Assembly: GCA_021205755.1 (NCBI GenBank)
Contig: JAJPWX010000110.1
Coordinates: forward strand, 1 to 64,000
Direction: 5' to 3'
DNA: 64,000 nucleotides
Origin: Lachnospiraceae bacterium
Lineage (GTDB): Bacteria; Bacillota; Clostridia; Lachnospirales; Lachnospiraceae
The notes under the pieces are model-generated. The model was not told the origin of the DNA and ran no database searches. It was given only the letters and a program-made list of their open reading frames with translations. Of this stretch, positions 1 to 6,620 are shown in pieces. The position numbers and the translations under genes are program-made. Numbering within the stretch: the stretch's first letter is position 1; each line of letters opens with the position of its first letter.

Positions 1-316
1 GGGTTTTGTTGCAAGCAAAAACCTTACATATTTCTGGTCGTACCTCGTATATTCTACATTTCTCATTTGACTTTCTCGTATCGAGAAACGGACATGTAAG
101 ATCGAACAACACCTCTGATAGTGGAACCATATTGTTGCATTCCTTAATATCATTTGCTTTAATATACTGGTGAATCGCCCTTATCTCTTTCTTACTCAAC
201 GGCAGGTAATTTCCGCAGCATTCGCCGCATTGACAGCACTCACCATTGATAGTGTTGTCGCAGACCGTACTGCTTGCCGCGGATTCGATAAATTCCATGA
301 GCGATATGATAGCCAC
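1..316 (-). CDS. YkgJ-family cysteine cluster protein (partial)
   Basis: The 5' part of a gene runs off the left edge. It starts at GTG (316) after AAAGGAGG. The translation contains CCQCGECC around residues 27-34, then NYLPLSKKEI, CPFLDTR, CRIYEVRP and EICKVFAC. This is the CxxCxxCC pattern of the YkgJ / UPF0153 family, small proteins thought to bind zinc or an iron-sulfur cluster. The biological role is unknown. It is the last visible member of the leftward phage operon, 51 nt after the preceding stop codon. Only the missing C-terminus is uncertain. Confidence 0.75.
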   Translation of the reverse strand, partial: MAIISLMEFIESAASSTVCDNTINGECCQCGECCGNYLPLSKKEIRAIHQYIKANDIKECNNMVPLSEVLFDLTCPFLDTRKSNEKCRIYEVRPEICKVFACNKT

Positions 317-367
317 AATAAAAGCCTCCTTTATTTCCTGCTAATCTCCGATGTCCTCTTCGGTATT

Positions 368-859
368 TTACCAACATGTTTTCCCTTCCCCATTGTAAAC
401 ATATTGAAAATCTTCTACCTCAGCTCTGCTTATTTCCCGGTCAATGTTGCATTCTCTTCCTTCGAAGTCTCTGCCGTCCAGATCAATTTCTCCGCTGTTG
501 CTGAGTTCTTCGGCTCTTTCATACGCTTCATCCTTATTTTCTGCCCATATCACTATATTCCGGCGGTATACTTCTGTTACTTCCACTTTGAATGGCTTCT
601 GTTCTGGTTTTTCTTTCCTGGAAGTAAAATCAAACCCAATCTTTTGGGTGGGATCATCTAAATCTATATCTTCATAAATATTTGTCACAATTTTTCCATC
701 ACGGGGAGAGAATTCCGTCATATTCAGAACGATATCTTCTTCGCTTCCATCTGTGAGGCTTACCCATATCCCCGGATAGCTTCCGCCTTCATCTTTTGCC
801 TCGACTTTTATCTGTCCTACGGGAGTGTCAACGCAAAACTCTTTGTAATCCTTTTTCAT
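368..859 (-). CDS. Phage protein with DpnD/PcfM-like C-terminal domain
   Basis: This is a 163-residue acidic protein. The second half (about residues 88-140) reads KPFKVEVTEVYRRNIVIWAE, then DEAYERAEELSNSGEIDL, which fits the DpnD/PcfM-like domain, a short beta-strand plus helix module found in phage and plasmid proteins. The first half is not recognised. The ATG overlaps the stop of the upstream gene (ATGA, 856-859), so translation is probably coupled. AGGAAGGG precedes it, and an ATTATCAAT motif lies just upstream (881-889). No enzymatic function can be assigned. Confidence 0.6.
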   Translation of the reverse strand: MKKDYKEFCVDTPVGQIKVEAKDEGGSYPGIWVSLTDGSEEDIVLNMTEFSPRDGKIVTNIYEDIDLDDPTQKIGFDFTSRKEKPEQKPFKVEVTEVYRRNIVIWAENKDEAYERAEELSNSGEIDLDGRDFEGRECNIDREISRAEVEDFQYVYNGEGKTCW

Positions 860-1158
860 ATAGCACCATCCCTTCCTATGATTGATAATATGGTTCCATA
901 AGCTTCTTCAGCCGTTTGGAATCCCCTTGGGCTATCTTTCCTTTTCAATGTCCAACTTTCCAATAACCCAGCTCTGTATCCATATGTCATCCGTCCAAAG
1001 GATACGCTTATTTGGGGATGATTCTGGTCTGGAACCTTTAGGTTTACCAGATCTCTCCCTTTCGCAATCTGAAAAGGTATTCCAGCCCGTTTAAGCAAGT
1101 GGGTCAATCGTTCAAATTCAACCGCTTTTACGTTCCCTTCCACTACATATTCATCCAT
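856..1158 (-). CDS. Hypothetical phage protein
   Basis: A 100-residue protein of unknown function (begins MDEYVVEGNVKAVEFERLTH). It looks like a small globular protein: no membrane segment and no recognised motif. It ends in an ATGA overlap with the next gene. GAGG lies upstream of the ATG, and an ATTATCAAT copy (1,184-1,192) lies 25 nt before the start. The compact spacing in the operon supports it being real. Confidence 0.55.
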   Translation of the reverse strand: MDEYVVEGNVKAVEFERLTHLLKRAGIPFQIAKGRDLVNLKVPDQNHPQISVSFGRMTYGYRAGLLESWTLKRKDSPRGFQTAEEAYGTILSIIGRDGAI

Positions 1159-1200
1159 TTGCTTTATTCCTCTTTTCCAAATGATTGATAATAATATATT

Positions 1201-1647
1201 TCACTCTGGTTTTTTGATATCTCCAAAGAAATTCAGGTAGCACTCATGGAAAACTGTTTCTTTTTCTTCACCATAGTATGTATCAATCCACGCGCTCAAC
1301 ACATTGTAGTTCTTCCTTTGGTACAAAACTTTTTCCTTTGCTTCCTCGATACTCAGGCAGGCATCGGTCAATGAAATAGGCTGCGGCTTGCTATCTTCTG
1401 AAAAACTGATTATAAACGAAACCCAATACAGATGTTTTTCTTTTAGTCTGCGCGTTCTTTCATCAATAGCATTAATGATAAAACGGTTCATGCTTTCTCC
1501 CTGTTTTTCCGCGCAAGATTTGAGTTCACTCTTTTTCCCCTTAGGTAATGCCAGTGACACTCTCTCAATTTTTTCGGTTTCGTATTTTGCGTTGGCCTTT
1601 TTCCTTGCTTCCGTGTAGCCTTTATATGTACTTATCCTTGTTTCCAT
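1201..1647 (-). CDS. Ribbon-helix-helix-like phage protein
   Basis: A 148-residue protein. Residues about 29-60 (IERVSLALPKGKKSELKSCA, then MNRFIINAIDE) match the strand-helix-helix pattern of Arc/MetJ-type DNA binders, so it may be a regulator. The C-terminal 80 residues, with several aromatic residues, are not recognised. I chose ATG 1,647, preceded by GAGGG, over an in-frame start seven codons upstream. It lies just downstream of the variable lectin-like gene and its hairpin, and is not like the Avd protein of retroelements. Confidence 0.6.
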   Translation of the reverse strand: METRISTYKGYTEARKKANAKYETEKIERVSLALPKGKKSELKSCAEKQGESMNRFIINAIDERTRRLKEKHLYWVSFIISFSEDSKPQPISLTDACLSIEEAKEKVLYQRKNYNVLSAWIDTYYGEEKETVFHECYLNFFGDIKKPE

Positions 1648-1687
1648 GTCCGCGCCCTCGCTTTTCAAATTGGAGTTTGATAATCCG

Positions 1688-1709
1688 GGGTTGGGCTCCC
1701 GCCCAACCC
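1688..1709 (-). other. 9-bp hairpin after the variable-protein gene
   Basis: GGGTTGGGC, loop GGGA, GCCCAACCC on the minus strand form a perfect 9-bp stem with a 4-nt loop, 23 nt after the stop codon of the lectin-like gene. There is no T-run, so it is not an ordinary terminator. In Bordetella phage BPP-1 a hairpin of this size and position, downstream of the variable repeat, helps target mutagenic retrohoming. The assignment to that role here is inference. Confidence 0.6.
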
Positions 1710-1732
1710 ATCAGTGATCCAGTAACCAGTAA

Positions 1733-2752
1733 TCAGTCTGCCTTATAAAAAGCAGAGCGCCCGCCAATGCTCGCGCTGGTAAGCGACCGCGCATTACTGA
1801 GGTGCGAGCTGAACACGCCTGCGTCCGTGCCGTTGATCCAGCTGCCACCGCGATAAAAGAGCCACTCTCCTTCTGTCGCATCCACATACAAATATGCGCC
1901 CTCTTCTCCTGCGAACAGAGCCAGCTCTTTCATCTGTTCAGACTCGCAGTCGATCACAACATTCTTCCATCTCGCACTCGTATATCCTTCTCTTTCATTG
2001 TCAGGATTCTCTCTGCTGGTATTGAAAATAATCTCACCGCTGTCCTTCACATGGACGAATACCGGCTTCCCTTCGTTATCCAGGACATCCGCCCATCCGT
2101 TCCCGTCTACCGTGAGATCCACATCCACCGCTGCGTTATTGTCCTTCGCCGCCTGGAGTTTCCCATCTTTCAGCCGGACACCTCGCACCATCTCCCAGTG
2201 GTTTCCACAAAGGTCATGCACTCCAGTCGCCGTATGGTCATGCGTCCATGTTGCCGGCCCTGATCCGGTCAGTGTGTAGTGCGAATTATAAATCTCGCCA
2301 TGTTCAGAATTATCTGCATGATAGCATCCGCTTCTCGTGTTTCCATGGGGCATCGTTCCATTTTTCAGGCTGATATTTGCCAAGAGTCCCCATTCAGGTC
2401 CGGTAATCATATGCCAACCTTTTCCCTTGTTGAAACAAGCCTTAGCAAAATCATCATTGGTAACATCCACCCATGCTTTTTGATGCGGTAAACTATAAGG
2501 CCGACCATTGATCTCGCAATTCTCATAGACCGAAATGAAAATCTCATCATACTCTTTTCCGTCGATCACGAATGCTGAGTGTATCTTCTCGCTTCCACCG
2601 AACAATTCTGCATTGCTCATCTTCCTGAACCGGTGCATGATTGAAGGAATCCCATAATCATCATACAGAGCGACGACATCGTACTCACATTTTCCTTCAG
2701 CAGTTTCGACTACCTGGGCCTGAGTGATTGGTGATACCGCCTGATCTCCCAT
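1733..2752 (-). CDS. C-type-lectin-fold protein, candidate DGR variable protein
   Basis: A 339-residue protein of the formylglycine-generating-enzyme / C-type lectin fold type: WHMITGPEWGLLANI (mid-protein), TGVHDLCGNHWEMVRGVRL, and a C-terminus YRGGSWINGTDAGVFSSHL followed by SNARSLTSASIGGRSAFY. This RGGSW...GVF...NAR...GxRSA ending is the hallmark of variable proteins of diversity-generating retroelements. Many codons there (AGC, ATC, AAC, GAC, CAC, AGT, CTT) can be derived from AAC or AAT by changing only adenines. A DGR-like hairpin follows the stop. No reverse transcriptase or template repeat is in this window. Start ATG 2,752 follows GGAGAGAG; the gene overlaps its upstream neighbour by 56 nt. 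Confidence 0.75.
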   Translation of the reverse strand: MGDQAVSPITQAQVVETAEGKCEYDVVALYDDYGIPSIMHRFRKMSNAELFGGSEKIHSAFVIDGKEYDEIFISVYENCEINGRPYSLPHQKAWVDVTNDDFAKACFNKGKGWHMITGPEWGLLANISLKNGTMPHGNTRSGCYHADNSEHGEIYNSHYTLTGSGPATWTHDHTATGVHDLCGNHWEMVRGVRLKDGKLQAAKDNNAAVDVDLTVDGNGWADVLDNEGKPVFVHVKDSGEIIFNTSRENPDNEREGYTSARWKNVVIDCESEQMKELALFAGEEGAYLYVDATEGEWLFYRGGSWINGTDAGVFSSHLSNARSLTSASIGGRSAFYKAD

Positions 2753-2900
2753 TTTTTCTTCTCTCTCCGGTGCATTCTTGGCTTCCTCCCGGCAGCTTTT
2801 CCCTGAGCAGATCGATAAAAGCATCGGTCTCAGTTAAAATATGGTCGCCACTAGCTTCAAACTCAATTCCATCACACTTGATTCTTACCTTGTTCTCCAT
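2697..2900 (-). CDS. Small hypothetical phage protein
   Basis: A 67-residue protein, begins MENKVRIKCDGIEFEASGDH, with an ordered acidic N-terminal half and a basic, glycine-rich tail that lies in the overlap with the next gene. AAGGAGAG precedes the ATG, and a degenerate copy of the recurring motif (ATTATCATT) sits three bases before it. Function is unknown. The tail may be an accident of overlap. Confidence 0.55.
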   Translation of the reverse strand: MENKVRIKCDGIEFEASGDHILTETDAFIDLLREKLPGGSQECTGERRKNGRSGGITNHSGPGSRNC

Positions 2901-2965
2901 CAAATTCTCTCCTTTTTAATGATAATCGTTAGGGCGAGCATCGCAGCCCGCCCTGCTTCTTTTCC

Positions 2966-3427
2966 TCAGCTTGCTTCTTCCAGCACCTCATTCATGCTAT
3001 TGATTACCTTTTCAAGTTCTCCAAGAGCTTGATACTTGTCAATGAAATACTGCATATCTCTTTTTGCATTCTCCATAAGTATTTTCATCATATCCGGATG
3101 CTCCATAACCACTCTGAGTGGTGTATAGGAGTGCTTTTCTTCTGTCACTCTGACAAATGCTCTTGACGGCTTTTCTTCCAGATTTTGCTCTGGCTCGATT
3201 ACCAGGCACCGGATAATGTGTGCTGCCTGGTTCTCGCGGTATGCTTCCGCAGCAATCAAATCATTCCATTCGAATTCATTGTGGAGTGGTGCATTTTCAT
3301 CCCTGTTCGCGTCCAGAAGACGCTTCGGTGTCAAGCCTCCCTCCTCTTTTGATAACCGGTCACACATTTCTCCTGCGACTTGTGCTGATGCTTTAATCAT
3401 TGAGCCATTCTTAAATCTGTAGACCAT
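2966..3427 (-). CDS. Conserved-looking phage protein, unknown function
   Basis: A 153-residue protein beginning MVYRFKNGSMIKASAQVAGE. The start ATG (3,427) follows CAGGAGGT and is preferred to an in-frame extension of 28 codons into the repeat-rich stretch upstream. It is rich in charged helices (LDANRDENAPLHNEFEWNDL, AAEAYRENQAAHIIR). I do not recognise a named domain. The length, strong ribosome binding site and ATTATCAAT copy at 3,443-3,451 support a real gene. Confidence 0.65.
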   Translation of the reverse strand: MVYRFKNGSMIKASAQVAGEMCDRLSKEEGGLTPKRLLDANRDENAPLHNEFEWNDLIAAEAYRENQAAHIIRCLVIEPEQNLEEKPSRAFVRVTEEKHSYTPLRVVMEHPDMMKILMENAKRDMQYFIDKYQALGELEKVINSMNEVLEEAS

Positions 3428-3451
3428 TGATACTACCTCCTGATTGATAAT

Positions 3452-3770
3452 ATTGGTTTGTGGCCGTGCCTGCCATGCCGAACCGCGCCAGTCCTTGCCA
3501 ATCCAGTCCATAACGCGCCCCGCCTCGCCTCAACTGCCTAACCTTGCCGCTCCGCAACTTGCTCCACCACAACATTCCTTGCCTTGCCTTGACTGCCATA
3601 CCTCACCCGACCTTGCGTTGCCTTTCCATGTCTTGCCGCGCCACTCCACGACTGCTTTACCTTGTCTCGCCTAACCAAGCCATTCCAGGCCATGCCATGC
3701 TTTTCCTCGCCTTGCCTTGACTGCCATACCCCGCCTTGCATCCCGTGGCTGCCACGTTATGCATAGTCCA
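3452..3770. repeat. Low-complexity, C-rich degenerate repeat tract
   Basis: About 320 bases without a convincing gene are built from degenerate GCCTTGCC-like units on the + strand (G-rich, GGCAAGG-like, in the leftward transcript). A 22-nt stretch is repeated exactly at 3,581-3,602 and 3,709-3,730. Several reading frames stay open across it and give W/R/G/K/Q-rich peptides, which is expected from the biased composition and not good evidence for protein. It separates the 245-residue unknown gene from the 153-residue gene. Role unknown. Confidence 0.7.
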
Positions 3771-3778
3771 AATAATCC

Positions 3779-4516
3779 TTATTTCACGGCATCTGCTGCT
3801 TCCACATGATACATTCCAAACGTGCCGTCTTTCTCATTTCTCCATTCACCGATACCCATCGTTGCGCCGCCGGCATTGATGATATTGATAATATCTGTCA
3901 GGGTGTATCTGCCGTTTGCGTTATACTTGACCGTAAGCGGGATCTCCCACTTCTCGAACATAGCCCTGTGTCTGATATCAGTCTGATTTATCCCGACATG
4001 AACCATGTCTTCTCTCATCACAGGCTCTGATGCAACAAGTTCAGACAGGAAACCTGTGTGATCCAACGGAGAGGCCTGAATGAAGAAAGCGATTTTGCTT
4101 TTCCGCATATCCTGTGTCATTCCTAATCCGTATGCTCCTGTAACACTCGCTTTCTTTATTGCAGTAGCAGGAAATCCAAATTTTGCTCCAGATTTTATCG
4201 CTTCCCGATATTTTTTCATGCAATCCTCCTGAATCTTCTGAGCTTCTCTTTCTGTAAAAACATCGTCCTGGTTAATGTCTGGCTTGTTTGTCAACCAATA
4301 AATCGAATTGATAAAATCACGCACCGGAATCTTAATCGAATGCTTCTTCTTTGCCTTTCCAGATGATTCAGATGTCTCGTGATCGAGGATCTCCTTACGA
4401 GCTTTTTCGTTCCATTCATGTACGATCAACGGTGAATCCCCGACGATCTTAATACAAACTGTTCTCATATCAATGGGTTTCACACTTACTACTTCTGTCT
4501 TTTTTGCTGCTGCCAT
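3779..4516 (-). CDS. Conserved phage protein of unknown function (SPLIVH...GIGEW type)
   Basis: A 245-residue protein. Landmarks are an N-terminal strand motif VCIKIVGDSPLIVHEWNEKA, a lysine-rich loop (SGKAKKKHS), FGFPATAIKKA, REDMVHVG, and a C-terminal GIGEWRNEKDGTFGMYHV. From memory, proteins with this SPLIVH/GIGEWR signature are common in Firmicutes phage early regions, but I know no proven activity. The start ATG follows AGGAGG with good spacing. One ATTATCAAT copy lies inside the gene (3,884-3,892). A nucleic-acid-binding role would fit the neighbourhood but is speculation. Confidence 0.7.
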   Translation of the reverse strand: MAAAKKTEVVSVKPIDMRTVCIKIVGDSPLIVHEWNEKARKEILDHETSESSGKAKKKHSIKIPVRDFINSIYWLTNKPDINQDDVFTEREAQKIQEDCMKKYREAIKSGAKFGFPATAIKKASVTGAYGLGMTQDMRKSKIAFFIQASPLDHTGFLSELVASEPVMREDMVHVGINQTDIRHRAMFEKWEIPLTVKYNANGRYTLTDIINIINAGGATMGIGEWRNEKDGTFGMYHVEAADAVK

Positions 4517-4677
4517 AATATTTTTCCTCCTTGAATATGTACTGTATTTGTGCTATCATAGGAGACGAACAAAAGGCATTCTTGTCTCCTTGTTTCTTGC
4601 TTAATGGACTCCCTGTGCTTTGGTCGGTATCTTGGAGTCCAATATTTTTTTGTAGGGCTTCTGGCGCGAACGAGCAT
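4489..4677 (-). CDS. Possible small basic phage protein
   Basis: A 62-codon frame (MLVRARSPTKKYWTPRYRPK...) fills the gap between the RadC-like gene and the 245-residue gene. It has AAGGAG 8 nt before its ATG and an ATTATCAAT copy 20 nt upstream. It overlaps the next gene's start by 28 nt. A second frame (4,470-4,694) is also open here, so coding is doubtful. No homology recognised. Confidence 0.3.
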   Translation of the reverse strand: MLVRARSPTKKYWTPRYRPKHRESIKQETRRQECLLFVSYDSTNTVHIQGGKILWQQQKRQK

Positions 4678-4690
4678 ATGCATTTCTCCT

Positions 4691-5218
4691 TCAATTATTG
4701 ATAATCATTCTGTTCTCTTGAAAGCTAAAGTACCCTTCCCCCATAATAATGTGGTCCAATAATTTAATTCCAATCATTTCCCCTGATTCTTTAATCCGTT
4801 TTGTAATCTCAGCATCCATTCTTGATGGATCGCATTCTCCTGATGGATGATTATGTACGAGAACAATCCCAACTGCTCCGCAAAGCAGTGCCCTGATAAA
4901 AACTTCCCTTGGGCATACAGCACTCACGTTTACTGTACCGTGTGAAATTTCAAATACTCCAAGCATGTGTTCCTTGCAATCCAGGCCAATCATATAAACA
5001 TATTCTTCAGCCATTTTATCCAACCGGAAGCATCTGCACATCATTTCATAAATCACATCTGGTGAATTGAATTTCTCAGTGATAAGAGGTGCTGTTCCAT
5101 ATTGTGCAGACTCTTCCATAACCAGAACATTGTGCCTGTTCTCATCTAATTCTGTCCGATATTTAACAACTTCCACTATTCCAACCTCCGCTGCATGTTT
5201 GAAAATCTTTGGCTTCAA
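4691..5218 (-). CDS. RadC-like JAB domain protein
   Basis: A 175-residue RadC-family protein (JAB1/MPN fold). The metal site is visible as VLVHNHPSGECDPSRMD near residues 122-138, the HxHPSG...SxxD form typical of RadC, with an upstream catalytic-type glutamate region (LGVFEISHGTVNVSAVCPRE). It lacks the N-terminal helix-hairpin-helix of chromosomal RadC and so resembles the short versions on phages and plasmids, often linked to recombination or anti-restriction. Biochemical role is not established. The gene end contains ATTATCAAT in frame as Ile-Ile-Asn. Confidence 0.85.
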   Translation of the reverse strand: MKPKIFKHAAEVGIVEVVKYRTELDENRHNVLVMEESAQYGTAPLITEKFNSPDVIYEMMCRCFRLDKMAEEYVYMIGLDCKEHMLGVFEISHGTVNVSAVCPREVFIRALLCGAVGIVLVHNHPSGECDPSRMDAEITKRIKESGEMIGIKLLDHIIMGEGYFSFQENRMIINN

Positions 5219-5221
5219 TAT

Positions 5222-5758
5222 TTAGCTTGCTTTCTTTTCTGTTTCCGGGTCATGCCACTGCAACCCTCTTGCTTTGTACAGCGGAATCCAAAATGACTCA
5301 TAGAAATCAAACCCGGCTCCATCAATTCCAAAGAAATATCCAAATTCATCATGCTCATATATCCGGAATCCACATTCAGACATGGCTCGAATGCCGTCCA
5401 TGTGATCCAGCCACCAGTCATCTGCACCATCACCAAACGACCACATTGTCCCCCAAATCGGAAGGGTTCCATCATATTCAACTTCAAAATCTTCTTTGTT
5501 TCTGCTTATGGTGTGGCCGTCATCGGTCTCGATTTGATATTTTTCTCCGTCATCTGAAATATTGATAATATACCCTTGATTGCATTCGCCGGGAACATCG
5601 TAGACATAGACCCGATCCCCTTTGTCTGGCAGAGTTACCTCCATCCAATCGTCCGGCTCATAAACCATGAGTCTTTCAATCATGGTACTCGGAACAGCAT
5701 TGAACTCTTTCACCCATTCATGAGTAGCATCTGAAACCGAAAATCCTTCTTTCTTCAT
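5222..5758 (-). CDS. Hypothetical phage protein
   Basis: A 178-residue acidic protein. The central part (PDKGDRVYVYDVPGE, then GYIINISDDGEKYQIETDDG) looks like a small beta-barrel. The C-terminal half is rich in aromatic residues (WGTMWSFGDGADDWWLDHMDG, YEHDEFGYFFGIDGAGFDFY). I chose the second ATG (5,758) because AAAGGAG touches the first one and is 9 nt from the second. Function unknown. It is followed 3 nt later by the RadC-like gene. Confidence 0.6.
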   Translation of the reverse strand: MKKEGFSVSDATHEWVKEFNAVPSTMIERLMVYEPDDWMEVTLPDKGDRVYVYDVPGECNQGYIINISDDGEKYQIETDDGHTISRNKEDFEVEYDGTLPIWGTMWSFGDGADDWWLDHMDGIRAMSECGFRIYEHDEFGYFFGIDGAGFDFYESFWIPLYKARGLQWHDPETEKKAS

Positions 5759-5773
5759 CGCGGCCATCTCCTT

Positions 5774-6049
5774 TCAAAGTGCAGTGTCAAATGTGTTTCT
5801 TCCACCTGGCATAAACGTTGGGATTCCAGAATATTCAAACCTTACCTTCGTCCATTTCTGAACTGTAATCTCCTTCGTCATATGCTTCTGGTAAATCCGG
5901 ATCATCCCATCTTTCACCGGGATTTTCAGGTTCAAATACCCTGACTCCTTGCTCTCATCCTTGTATGGAATTTGAAAATCATCCAAGATCTGCCTGGCTT
6001 TATTAACATCTTTGCTGCCTTCCAGCGTTTCTCTTAATAATTCTTCCAT
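5774..6049 (-). CDS. Hypothetical phage protein
   Basis: A 91-residue protein begins MEELLRETLEGSKDVNKARQ. The start at 6,049 is preferred because TGAGGAA lies about 10 nt upstream. A longer frame would reach 6,118 inside the previous gene. A helical N-terminus is followed by strands (YLNLKIPVKDGMIRIYQK) and a polar end. It may be a small phage DNA-associated protein, but nothing diagnostic is visible. Confidence 0.5.
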   Translation of the reverse strand: MEELLRETLEGSKDVNKARQILDDFQIPYKDESKESGYLNLKIPVKDGMIRIYQKHMTKEITVQKWTKVRFEYSGIPTFMPGGRNTFDTAL

Positions 6050-6074
6050 TATGTATTTCCTCACATCATCTTTC

Positions 6075-6302
6075 TCAATTCTCTTCAGCAATGTATTCCA
6101 GCATATTTTTCTGCTCATACAGATCTCGAAGCTTCATTTCGGTCTTATGCATCCGTTCAGCATACTGAAGGATAAATTCGGAAATGCAGGTGCTCTCCGA
6201 ATTGATGTCTCTCTTAATGTTCTCTTTGGCCTGATCGTATTCTTTCTGTGCATCCTCGATCTTCCAGTTCACTGTTGCCATAGCCAATTCCATCTTTGTC
6301 AT
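6075..6302 (-). CDS. Small coiled-coil phage protein
   Basis: A 75-residue, almost entirely helical protein (ATVNWKIEDAQKEYDQAKEN, ending KLRDLYEQKNMLEYIAEEN) with heptad-like spacing suggestive of a coiled coil. ATG 6,302 follows AAAGGAGGAG. Unknown function. It sits in a run of three tiny genes downstream of the promoter at 6,565-6,592. Confidence 0.6.
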   Translation of the reverse strand: MTKMELAMATVNWKIEDAQKEYDQAKENIKRDINSESTCISEFILQYAERMHKTEMKLRDLYEQKNMLEYIAEEN

Positions 6303-6315
6303 TTTTTCTCCTCCT

Positions 6316-6495
6316 TTAATCCGTTGCCGGGATGACTTCTATAAGTGTCATAGACCCATATATGCACTGTTCTTTTTCCTTGGCTTTCTTTCTTGCAGAT
6401 GCGATAGTTTTTGCTTCAATCGTCCGCTTTGTTTCATAGCCTCCATTTTCAAGCTGCGGATTTCCTCTCCAGAATATAGCAGTAAACTTTTTCAT
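6316..6495 (-). CDS. Small phage protein, 59 residues
   Basis: Read directly from the sequence: begins MKKFTAIFWRGNPQLENGGY and continues ETKRTIEAKTIASARKKAKE, ending LIEVIPATD. AAAGGAGGT lies 8 nt before the ATG (6,495), and the stop is directly followed by the next ribosome binding site. The pattern of strand, basic helix, strand is common in phage early proteins. First gene after the promoter/operator at 6,534-6,592. Confidence 0.6.
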   Translation of the reverse strand: MKKFTAIFWRGNPQLENGGYETKRTIEAKTIASARKKAKEKEQCIYGSMTLIEVIPATD

Positions 6496-6535
6496 GTTCT
6501 TTACCTCCTTTATTGTTCTAAATCTTCTTTCTAAT

Positions 6536-6552
6536 TATCCGTTTGGAAATTT
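6536..6552 (-). promoter_or_regulatory. Candidate repressor operator (site 3)
   Basis: TATCCGTTTGGAAATTT lies just downstream of the predicted start of transcription from the promoter at 6,565-6,592. Near-identical sequences occur in the main early promoter (18,848-18,864) and at the end of the cro-like gene (18,583-18,600). Three copies at regulatory positions suggest binding by a phage regulator. Confidence 0.55.
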
Positions 6553-6564
6553 ATTTGTAACGTT

Positions 6565-6592
6565 ATTCTAACATATTTCTACCATTATGCAA
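6565..6592 (-). promoter_or_regulatory. Leftward phage promoter with extended -10
   Basis: On the minus strand: TTGCAT, 16 nt, TAGAAT, with TG one base before the -10 element. A related promoter with the same ATGTTAGAATAACG core stands at 8,251-8,279. It would start the short operon of small genes below 6,495 and could be shut by the operator at 6,536-6,552. Confidence 0.6.
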
Positions 6593-6620
6593 GAGTTTTT
6601 TTCTGGGCATTCAGATTTTT

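Noticed and set aside
3411..3741. Several 60-75 codon frames in the low-complexity tract
   Set aside because: The biased GGCAAGG-like composition removes stop codons in several frames; the products are W/R/G/K/Q strings without a consistent start signal.
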